Origin: an uncultured Gammaproteobacteria bacterium
GTDB lineage: Bacteria; Pseudomonadota; Gammaproteobacteria; Steroidobacterales; GCA-2729495
DNA length: 14,175 nt
Direction: 5' to 3'
NCBI GenBank assembly: GCA_937958785.1
Contig: CALGMY010000120.1
Location: 1 to 14,175, forward strand
Numbering within the stretch: position 1 is the stretch's first letter; every line of letters begins with the position of its first letter. Below the pieces are notes generated by a model. The model made no database searches and was not told where the DNA came from. It saw only the letters and a list, made by a program, of their open reading frames with translations. Shown one piece after another: positions 1 through 6,484 of this stretch. The translations under genes and the position numbers were made by a program.

Positions 1-1
1 C

Positions 2-397
2 TGTGGTGCCCTGCTCGGGCCACCGGAACTCGTGGAGCTCCTCGGCCGTGTCCTGCCGCCTTACTGCTTCCCGACCACCAGCCAGGACGCCGTGCTCGCC
101 TTGCTGACCCCGGCAGCCGGCGCCGAAATGGAGCGCCGGCGTGCGCTCATCCTGGCGGAGCGGCGGCGGCTGCTGGCAGCGCTGGCCGCCATCCCGGGCA
201 TCGACCGGGTCTGGCCGAGCGACGCGAACTTCATCCTGGTGGAATCCCGCGAGGCCGGCCAGCTCGTCGCCCGCGCCCGGGCAGCCGGGATCCTGCTCCG
301 GGACTTCAGCCGGGACCCGCTGGCACCGGGCGGCATCCGCATCACCGTCGGCACGGCCGCCGAGAACGACCGCCTGCTGGCGGCACTGGAAGCGTAG
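2..397 (+). CDS. hisC: Histidinol-phosphate aminotransferase, C-terminal part (5' end outside window)
   Basis: PLP-dependent enzyme that converts imidazole-acetol phosphate and glutamate to histidinol phosphate. The reading frame is open from base 2, so only the last 131 or so residues are present. They match the small C-terminal domain of HisC: a CG-containing segment that follows the PLP-lysine loop in the family, then LPPY near the middle of the first 30 residues, a long helix rich in Arg and Glu, DANFILVE, then GILLRDFS and a GGIRITVGT segment carrying the family's substrate-binding Arg. The PLP lysine itself would lie roughly ten residues before the first base, outside the window. The TAG stop is followed directly by the hisB start, with no gap, which supports operon membership. 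Other class I/II aminotransferases share this fold, but the position before hisB makes HisC the clear choice. Confidence 0.93.
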   Translation, partial: CGALLGPPELVELLGRVLPPYCFPTTSQDAVLALLTPAAGAEMERRRALILAERRRLLAALAAIPGIDRVWPSDANFILVESREAGQLVARARAAGILLRDFSRDPLAPGGIRITVGTAAENDRLLAALEA

Positions 398-1471
398 ATG
401 AGCACGGGCCTGAAGATCGCCTTCCTTGACCGCGATGGCTGCCTGATCGTCGAGCCACCCGACGAGCAGGTTGACCGGCTGGACAAGGTTGCGCTGGTGC
501 CCGGCGTCGTTCCCGCCCTGCTCCGCCTGCGGGATGCGGGCTACGAGTTCGTGATGGTCACGAACCAGGACGGGCTCGGCACAGCGTCATTCCCCACCGC
601 TGACTTCACCACGGTGCAGGACTTCGTCCTGCGGCTGCTTGGCTCCCAGGGGATCGCCTTCCGGGAGATCTTCGTGTGCCCGCACCGGCCCGCCGACGGC
701 TGCCAGTGCCGCAAGCCCAGCCCCGGTTTGCTGGGCAACTTCCTGGCCCGGGTCAGCGTGGACCGGGACGCGAGCTTCGTTGCCGGCGACCGGGTCACCG
801 ACCTGGAGTTCGCCCACAACATCGGCGTGAGGGGATTCCGTGTAGACCCGGCGGACCCGGCCAGCTGGGCCGGCATCGCCCATGCCGTCGTCGACCGGCC
901 GCGCACCGCGGCTGTGGAGCGGCGCACCCGGGAGACCCGGATCACCGTCCGTGTCGACCTCGATGCCGACGGCCCGGTGGGAATCCATACCGGCATCGGT
1001 TTCTTCGACCACATGCTCGACCAGGTCGCCAAGCACGGCGGCATCGCGCTCGAGCTCCGCTGCGATGGCGACCTCGAGGTCGACGAGCACCACACTGTCG
1101 AGGACGTGGCGCTGGCCCTCGGCCAGGCTCTCCGGACGGCCCTCGGCGACAAGCGCGGCATCGGCCGGTTCGGCTTCCTGCTGCCCATGGCCGAGACCGA
1201 GGCCAGGGTGAGCCTGGACCTCTCGGGCCGGCCCTATCTGGTGTTCGAGGGCACTTTCACCCGGGAGTCCGTTGGCGGCCTGCCGACGGAGCTCGTGCCG
1301 CACTTCTTCCGTTCGATCGCGGACAGCCTGGGGGCGAACCTGCACATCGCGGTCCGCGGCGAGAACACGCACCACATGGTCGAGGCCTGCTTCAAGGGCT
1401 TCGGGCGCACCCTGCGGCAGGCACTGGCGCGCTCGGGCACCGGGCTGCCGAGCACCAAGGGCACCCTGTGA
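398..1471 (+). CDS. hisB: Bifunctional histidinol-phosphatase / imidazoleglycerol-phosphate dehydratase
   Basis: Catalyses two non-consecutive steps of histidine synthesis: dehydration of imidazoleglycerol phosphate and dephosphorylation of histidinol phosphate. Its 357 residues are close to the 355 of E. coli HisB. The N-terminal HAD phosphatase (about 1-165) shows the nucleophile motif DRDG (D11, D13), TNQDG (T55), a GDRVTDLE acidic motif near 130-137, and the zinc loop C94, H96, C102, C104 typical of HisN-type HisB. The C-terminal dehydratase (about 168-357) has metal-binding histidine motifs FFDHMLDQ (H205), DEHHTVED (H231, H232) and THHMVEA (H325, H326). The ATG follows the hisC stop immediately, with GGAAG five bases upstream as a plausible ribosome site. 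The fused form is characteristic of gammaproteobacteria and some relatives; many other bacteria have separate proteins. Confidence 0.97.
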   Translation: MSTGLKIAFLDRDGCLIVEPPDEQVDRLDKVALVPGVVPALLRLRDAGYEFVMVTNQDGLGTASFPTADFTTVQDFVLRLLGSQGIAFREIFVCPHRPADGCQCRKPSPGLLGNFLARVSVDRDASFVAGDRVTDLEFAHNIGVRGFRVDPADPASWAGIAHAVVDRPRTAAVERRTRETRITVRVDLDADGPVGIHTGIGFFDHMLDQVAKHGGIALELRCDGDLEVDEHHTVEDVALALGQALRTALGDKRGIGRFGFLLPMAETEARVSLDLSGRPYLVFEGTFTRESVGGLPTELVPHFFRSIADSLGANLHIAVRGENTHHMVEACFKGFGRTLRQALARSGTGLPSTKGTL

Positions 1472-2067
1472 CGAGCCGCGTGGCCATCATCGATGGAGGT
1501 GGCGCCAACATCGCCTCGCTGCGCTTCGCCCTCGAGCGGCTCGGCGCGACCGGCGAACTGACCGCGGATCCCGAGGTGATCCGGTCCGCCAGCCACGTCA
1601 TCCTGCCTGGCGTCGGGGCCGCCCGCGCCGCGATGGACCGGCTGCGGGCAGCCGGCCTCGACACCGTGATCCCGCAGCTGCGCCAGCCCGTCCTGGGCAT
1701 CTGCCTCGGGCTGCAGCTGCTCTTCGAGCGCTCCGAGGAGGACGACACCGGCTGCCTCGGCATCGTCGCGGGCACAGTGCGGCGGTTTACCGAGGCAGCC
1801 GACCGGCCCGTACCCCACATGGGCTGGAACCAGGTGGCCATCACCCGGCAGAGCCCGCTGTTGGCAGAGGTGCCGGACGGCAGCTATTTCTACTTCGTGC
1901 ACAGCTACGCCGCCGGACCCGGCCCTGCGACCATCGGCCGGACCGACTATGGCTGGCCCTTCTCGTCGGTGGTCGAGTCGGACAATTTCCTGGCCACCCA
2001 GTTCCACCCGGAACGGTCGGGAAGCCTCGGGGCCCGGGTCCTCGCCAACTTCCTCACCCGGTACTGA
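1468..2067 (+). CDS. hisH: Imidazole glycerol phosphate synthase, glutaminase subunit HisH
   Basis: Class I glutamine amidotransferase that releases ammonia from glutamine and channels it to HisF. The product of 199 residues is of normal size. The catalytic triad is visible: Cys79 in GICLGLQ, and His180 and Glu182 in FHPERSG. The oxyanion-type loop LPGVGA lies at 46-51 and the HisH-specific PHMGWNQ at 116-122. The GTG start overlaps the hisB stop (GTGA, four bases), and AAGGG lies six bases upstream, so I prefer GTG1468 over later candidates; it also places the first beta strand (VAIIDGGG) at the N-terminus as expected. GGG replaces the commoner YGMGN-type stretch after the first strand but remains Gly-rich. 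Partner HisF is encoded two genes downstream. Confidence 0.96.
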   Translation: MTSRVAIIDGGGANIASLRFALERLGATGELTADPEVIRSASHVILPGVGAARAAMDRLRAAGLDTVIPQLRQPVLGICLGLQLLFERSEEDDTGCLGIVAGTVRRFTEAADRPVPHMGWNQVAITRQSPLLAEVPDGSYFYFVHSYAAGPGPATIGRTDYGWPFSSVVESDNFLATQFHPERSGSLGARVLANFLTRY

Positions 2068-2072
2068 CGGCC

Positions 2073-2810
2073 ATGGAAGTCATTCCCGCCATCGACCTGC
2101 TCGACCGCCGTTGCGTACGGCTGTACCAGGGCGATTTCGAGCAGGTCACGGTGTACGACACTGATCCCCTCGAGCTGGCCCGCAGCTATCGCGCCGCAGG
2201 CCTCCGCCGGCTGCATGTCGTGGACCTGGACGGCGCGAAGACCGGCAGTCCCCGGAACATGGACCTCATCGGGGCCATGGCAGGTCACGGCGTCGCTGTC
2301 CAGGCGGGCGGCGGCATCCGGTCGCTGGACCGTGCCCTCGCCCTGCGTTCGGCCGGCGCGGACCGGGTCGTCGTCGGCTCCGTGGCAGCCGAGCAGCCTG
2401 CGGTCGCGCTCGAATGGCTCGAGGCACTCGGATCCGAGCACCTGGTGCTGGCCTTCGACGTGCGCGTCCCGGCGGGCGGGGACCCGCAGGTCCTGACGCG
2501 GGGCTGGGCGAGCGACAGCGGTGCTACGCTCTGGGGCCTGCTCGACACTTTCTGCCGGCGCGGCGCCCGGCACTTCCTCTGCACCGACATCGCCCAGGAC
2601 GGCACGCTGGCTGGCCCGAACCTCGCGCTGTACCAGGAGTGCGCGCGACGCTTCCCGGGGGCGGCAGTGATAGCCTCCGGCGGAGTAGGCTCGCTGCCGG
2701 ACCTTCAACGCCTCGCCACGACGGGCGCCGCAGCGGTCGTCACCGGCAAGGCCCTGCTCGACGGACGACTCACCCTGCAGGAGATCGCGTCATTCTCGCG
2801 CGCCGCATAA
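2073..2810 (+). CDS. hisA: ProFAR isomerase HisA
   Basis: Catalyses the Amadori rearrangement of ProFAR to PRFAR, the substrate of HisH/HisF. The 245-residue (beta/alpha)8 barrel begins IPAIDLLD with catalytic base Asp8. The second catalytic Asp is likely D129 in the LAFDVR strand, and the half-barrel phosphate-site repeats AGGGIR (79-83) and ASGGVG (201-206) are present, as are DLDGAKTG (51-58) and TDIAQDGT (171-178). The ATG is five bases after the hisH stop and lacks a clear Shine-Dalgarno sequence, so translation may depend on coupling to hisH. The last 19 bases overlap the proposed start of hisF. HisA and HisF are homologous; the IPAIDL start and the length of 245 identify this one as HisA. 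Confidence 0.96.
   Translation: MEVIPAIDLLDRRCVRLYQGDFEQVTVYDTDPLELARSYRAAGLRRLHVVDLDGAKTGSPRNMDLIGAMAGHGVAVQAGGGIRSLDRALALRSAGADRVVVGSVAAEQPAVALEWLEALGSEHLVLAFDVRVPAGGDPQVLTRGWASDSGATLWGLLDTFCRRGARHFLCTDIAQDGTLAGPNLALYQECARRFPGAAVIASGGVGSLPDLQRLATTGAAAVVTGKALLDGRLTLQEIASFSRAA
2779..2794 (+). promoter_or_regulatory. Shine-Dalgarno and ATT start of hisF
   Basis: AGGAG at 2779-2783, an eight-base spacer, and ATT at 2792-2794 form a normal initiation geometry except for the codon. The site lies inside the 3' end of hisA. Because it is the only site that gives a full HisF N-terminus, it decides the start. AUU is a known but rare initiation codon (E. coli infC is the classic case). Confidence 0.7.
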
Positions 2811-3559
2811 TCCCCTGCCTAGACGTCCGTGACGGCCAGGTCGTCAAGGGCGTGCAGTTCCGCAACCACGAGGTCGTTGGCGGCATCATCGAGCTTGCCC
2901 GTCGCTACCGGGACGAGGGCGCCGACGAACTCGTCTTCTACGACATTACCGCAAGCCCCGAGGGCCGGTCGGTGGATCGCAGCTGGATCACGCGGGTAGC
3001 GGCGGTACTCGACATCCCCTTCTGTGTGGCCGGCGGGATCCGTACCGTGGCTGACGCGGAGGAAGTGCTCCGCAACGGCGCCGACAAGATCTCCATCAAC
3101 AGCCCGGCGCTCGCGAATCCCCGCCTCATCACCGACCTGGCCCGTCGGTTCGGGTCCCAGTGCGTGGTGGTCGGAATCGACAGCCGGGAGGAAGATGGCG
3201 CCTGGCGCGTCTACCGCAACACCGGGGACCCGGCGAAGACGGCCTTTGCCGGCCTGGCCACGGGCGATTGGGTGCGGCAGGTCCAGGAGCTCGGTGCCGG
3301 CGAGATCGTGCTGAACTGCATGAACCAGGACGGTGTCCGCCAGGGCTACGACATCGGCCAGCTCCAGGCGATGCGATCGCTCAGCTCGGTTCCACTGATC
3401 GCGTCGGGTGGGGCCGGAGCACGGGAGCACTTCGCCACGGTGTTCGCGTCGGCCCGGGTCGACGGCGCGCTCGCCGCCAGCGTCTTCCACCGCGGGCTGA
3501 TCCACATCGGCGAGCTGAAGGACTTTCTCCGGACACAAGGCGTGGAGGTACGGACATGA
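2792..3559 (+). CDS. hisF: Imidazole glycerol phosphate synthase, cyclase subunit HisF (proposed ATT start)
   Basis: Uses ammonia from HisH to convert PRFAR to imidazoleglycerol phosphate and AICAR. From the proposed ATT start the protein has 255 residues and reads (M)LARRIIPCLDV, aligning residue for residue with the normal HisF N-terminus. With this numbering the two catalytic aspartates fall at D11 and D130, the positions reported for E. coli and Thermotoga HisF. There is no in-frame ATG, GTG or TTG close by: the next downstream GTG (codon 21) would remove D11, and upstream candidates lie far inside hisA. AGGAG at 2779-2783 sits eight bases before the ATT. Other motifs are VAGGIRT (79-85), KISINSPA (99-106) and ASGGAGA (204-210). 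Gene identity is certain; the ATT start is inferred from alignment, spacing and numbering. Confidence 0.95.
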   Translation: MLARRIIPCLDVRDGQVVKGVQFRNHEVVGGIIELARRYRDEGADELVFYDITASPEGRSVDRSWITRVAAVLDIPFCVAGGIRTVADAEEVLRNGADKISINSPALANPRLITDLARRFGSQCVVVGIDSREEDGAWRVYRNTGDPAKTAFAGLATGDWVRQVQELGAGEIVLNCMNQDGVRQGYDIGQLQAMRSLSSVPLIASGGAGAREHFATVFASARVDGALAASVFHRGLIHIGELKDFLRTQGVEVRT

Positions 3560-3849
3560 GCACGGGATCAGGCTTCCTCGCGACGCTCGAGGAGATCATT
3601 GCCGAGCGCCGGTCGGCGGCGCCGGAGAGCAGTTACACGGCCCGCCTGCTGGCCGAGGGCCGGCAGCGCATCGCGCAGAAGGTCGGTGAGGAAGGCGTCG
3701 AACTCGCCCTGGCCGGCGTCGGTGATGACAGGACCAGGGTGGTCAGCGAGGCAGCCGACCTCGTCTACCACGTGCTCGTGCTGCTGGCCGCCCGCGACGT
3801 GCGCCTGGACGAGGTACTGGAGGAGCTCGCCCGCCGCCACCGGGGCTAG
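3556..3849 (+). CDS. hisE: Phosphoribosyl-ATP pyrophosphohydrolase HisE (stand-alone)
   Basis: Hydrolyses phosphoribosyl-ATP to phosphoribosyl-AMP, step two of histidine synthesis. The product is a 97-residue all-alpha NTP pyrophosphohydrolase of the MazG-like fold. The metal-binding signature is visible as KVGEEGVE (42-49) followed by EAADLVYH (65-72). The ATG overlaps the hisF stop (ATGA), with GGAGG seven bases upstream. In most gammaproteobacteria this activity is the C-terminal half of a fused HisIE of about 200 residues. Here the protein starts directly in the HisE domain: the preceding sequence is hisF and no HisI signature occurs anywhere in the window. PRA-CH (HisI) must therefore be encoded elsewhere. 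This is the last gene of the operon in this window. Confidence 0.95.
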   Translation: MSTGSGFLATLEEIIAERRSAAPESSYTARLLAEGRQRIAQKVGEEGVELALAGVGDDRTRVVSEAADLVYHVLVLLAARDVRLDEVLEELARRHRG

Positions 3850-3865
3850 GACCCGGGGCGGTCGC

Positions 3866-6475
3866 TCAGATGGCGATCTCGGGGGCTGGGTCCCGGAGGT
3901 TGTAGTGGGAGCTCATGACCCGGCCGTAGGCGCCCGCGTTGGCGATTGCCAGAACGTCGCCCTCCGCGCAGGGCGGCAACAGTCGATCCGAGCCCAGGCG
4001 GTCGCCGCTCTCGCAGATCGGGCCGACGATCGTGACGACCTGGCTCGCGGGCTCGTCCCACCGCGAGAGGTTGGCGATCTCGTGGTAGGCCCCGTAGAGG
4101 GCCGGACGTATCAGGCTGTTCATGCCGGTGCTGACGCCCACGTACTGCATCTGGCCCTTGCCCTTCGTCTGGGTGACGGCGGCGACCAGCACGCCGGCCT
4201 CGGCCACCAGGTACCTGCCTGGCTCGAGCCAGACTTCGAGTCCCGGGCGCGCCGCGCGAATCTCAGCGATGCCCCGGTCCACCGCCGCGAGGTCGAGGGG
4301 ACGCTGTCCCGCCTTTTCAGGCACGCCCAGCCCGCCACCCAGGTCGAGGTAGCGCAACTCGGGAAAGTCCTCGGCCAGGGCCACCAGTTCGCTGCCCACT
4401 TCCTGCCAGTTCTCGGGGGTGAGGATGCCGCTGCCCACGTGGGCGTGCAGGCCGACTACCGTCGTACCGGCGGCTGCGAGCAGGCTCCGGGCCTCCTCCA
4501 GTTCGAACACCGGGATGCCGAACTTCGAGTGGGTGCCTGCCGTCTTTACGTGCTGGTGATGGCCGCGGCCGTGGCCGGTGTCGATGCGGAGGAAGACCTC
4601 CCGGTCCCGGAATAGGTCTGGCCAGTGCCGGAGCGGATGCAGGTTGTCTAGCGTGAGCCACACGCCTTTCTCGATGCCGAAGGCGTAATCGGCCCGGGGT
4701 GCAAAGTTGGGGGGGTAGAGGATGCGCTGCCGGTCGATACCGGGGAACAGCTCGAGGACCCGTCGGATCTCGCTCGGTGACACGCACTCGAAATTGAGGC
4801 CCTCCGCATCGAGTGCCTTGAGTACGTCCGGGCAGTTGTTGGCCTTCATGGCAAAGAAGATGCGCTGCACAGACCCGAGGCCCCGGAGGCGCCGGGCGGC
4901 TGCCCGTACGGTTGCGAGGTCGTAGACATAGGCCGAGCCATGCGACTGGCCGATGGCCACGAGTTCCTCGCGGCGACGAACCCACCAGGGCTCCTGGCCA
5001 GCCGGCGCAGCCATGGCCCCGCCCTGCAGTTCTTCCCAGGTCTCGCCGAAGACCTCGTCGTCGGGGCCTGCCTGGACGAGGGTGCCGTGCAACTTCTGGA
5101 TGAGTCGTGCCGCCTGGCCCTCCTCCACAACGAACGACAGGTTGAGGTCGGTGGCGGACTGGGTAACCAGGTGGATCCGGTGCTCCTCGAACGCCTCAAG
5201 GGCCGGACCGATGTCGTGCAGGGCGGCCCGGATCTTCTGGCCGACCAGGCTCACGACCTCGACGCCCTCGATGATGGACACGCGGCAAAGGCGCTCGAGG
5301 CGTCGCTCCAGCTCAACGAGCAATCCGGCATCGATCGGATTCACGCCCGGATCGAGCGTCACGGTAACGTTGCTCTCTGAAGTTGACACGAGGTCCACAG
5401 AAAGGCCCAGGTCGGAGAAGCAGCGGAACGCGTCGGCCAGGAAGCCTACCTCGTGCCACATCCCGAGGGTCTCCATCGATACCAGCGTGATGCGGCTGCG
5501 ACCCGAGATGGCCTTGACCCGGGGTGCGTCGCTGCCAGCCTGGGCCGTGACCAGCGTTCCGGGCAAATCTGGCTGGTTGGTACAAAGCACCTTCAGCGGG
5601 ATCCCCTGGCGGCGGCACGGGCTGATGCTGCGTGGGTGCAGCACGGAGCCGCCGGTCGAGGCTATCTCCTGGGCCTCCGCGTAGCTCAGCAGCCGGAGCA
5701 GCCGGGCGCCGGGTACCACCTTCGGGTTGGCGCTGAACATGCCCGGAACGTCGGTCCAGATCTCGAGGGCACTCGCCGCGAGCTTCGCGGCAAAATAGGC
5801 CGCCGAAGTATCCGACCCGCCGCGCCCGAGCAGGACGCACTCCCCGCGGACGTTGCTCGCGATGAAGCCCTGGGTCAGCGCCACCCCGGGCACGGCATCC
5901 AGCCGGGCCCGGAGTTCCGGGTCGGGCTCGAACTCGCAGGTGGCCGAGAGGTAGGCAGTCCGCTCGTTGGCGCCAGGAACTACCCGTGAGCTCAGCAGGT
6001 TGCGGGCGTCGAGCCAGGTTACCGGCAGGCCCTCCGCACGGAGGAAAGCGGCGCCCAGCCGGGTCGCCATGAGTTCGCCCATGGCCATGACCCGGGCCTG
6101 TATGCGGGGACTGGCCTCCCCGATGAGGTGGATTCCGGCCAGTAGCTGGTCCAGCTCGTCGAACAGACTGTCGAGTTCCGCGGGACCGTCGACGCCGAGG
6201 TCGCGGGCGAGCGCGTAATGCCGCTCACGCAGGTCCGTGATCGAGGGCCGCGCCTCCTTCTGCGGCGCGGTTCGCAGCAGCTCGTCCAGGCGGTTGGAGA
6301 CGGTGGCCAGTGCCGAATGCACCACGAGCGGCCGCAGACCCTCGGCCTGCCGCTGGCGGACCAGCCCGAGGATCGTGCGCCAGCGCGCCGCGGTGGAAAC
6401 GCTGGTGCCACCGAACTTCAGCACCACCCAAGCTGGCGGGGCTGGCTGCCGCGCCGCCGTGCGTCGTGTCGCCAT
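3866..6475 (-). CDS. lysC-lysA fusion: Bifunctional aspartate kinase / diaminopimelate decarboxylase
   Basis: One 869-residue polypeptide holds the first committed enzyme and the last enzyme of lysine synthesis. Residues about 15-310 are aspartokinase: KFGGTSV at 20-26, a GRGGSDTSA nucleotide and substrate loop at 218-226, and IWTDVPGMFSANP at 239-251. Residues about 325-475 form the ACT regulatory region, including SESNVTVTLD and VTQSATDLNLSFVV. After a short linker, residues about 495-869 form the fold-type III decarboxylase: PLP lysine K544 in FFAMKANN, HAHVGSGI (677-684), DLGGGLG (711-717), EPGRYLV (751-757), catalytic CESGD (C821) and NAGAYG (Y850). The start is nine bases after the ilvD stop, with AGG nine bases before ATG. 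Feedback by lysine at the ACT domains is likely from family knowledge. The stop lies 16 bases from the convergent hisE. The same fusion order is known in Xanthomonadaceae. Confidence 0.96.
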   Translation of the reverse strand: MATRRTAARQPAPPAWVVLKFGGTSVSTAARWRTILGLVRQRQAEGLRPLVVHSALATVSNRLDELLRTAPQKEARPSITDLRERHYALARDLGVDGPAELDSLFDELDQLLAGIHLIGEASPRIQARVMAMGELMATRLGAAFLRAEGLPVTWLDARNLLSSRVVPGANERTAYLSATCEFEPDPELRARLDAVPGVALTQGFIASNVRGECVLLGRGGSDTSAAYFAAKLAASALEIWTDVPGMFSANPKVVPGARLLRLLSYAEAQEIASTGGSVLHPRSISPCRRQGIPLKVLCTNQPDLPGTLVTAQAGSDAPRVKAISGRSRITLVSMETLGMWHEVGFLADAFRCFSDLGLSVDLVSTSESNVTVTLDPGVNPIDAGLLVELERRLERLCRVSIIEGVEVVSLVGQKIRAALHDIGPALEAFEEHRIHLVTQSATDLNLSFVVEEGQAARLIQKLHGTLVQAGPDDEVFGETWEELQGGAMAAPAGQEPWWVRRREELVAIGQSHGSAYVYDLATVRAAARRLRGLGSVQRIFFAMKANNCPDVLKALDAEGLNFECVSPSEIRRVLELFPGIDRQRILYPPNFAPRADYAFGIEKGVWLTLDNLHPLRHWPDLFRDREVFLRIDTGHGRGHHQHVKTAGTHSKFGIPVFELEEARSLLAAAGTTVVGLHAHVGSGILTPENWQEVGSELVALAEDFPELRYLDLGGGLGVPEKAGQRPLDLAAVDRGIAEIRAARPGLEVWLEPGRYLVAEAGVLVAAVTQTKGKGQMQYVGVSTGMNSLIRPALYGAYHEIANLSRWDEPASQVVTIVGPICESGDRLGSDRLLPPCAEGDVLAIANAGAYGRVMSSHYNLRDPAPEIAI

Positions 6476-6484
6476 CGGGCCGGC

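Noticed and set aside
676..1467. An N-terminal extension of the hisH frame back to 676
   Set aside because: The extension is Arg/Pro-rich shadow sequence inside hisB. HisH homologues start at the GTG at 1468, which has its own ribosome site.
3840..3856. A GC hairpin (CCGGG, 7-base loop, CCCGG) over the hisE stop as a terminator
   Set aside because: The stem is only five pairs and no T tract follows on either strand. In DNA this GC-rich it is likely chance.
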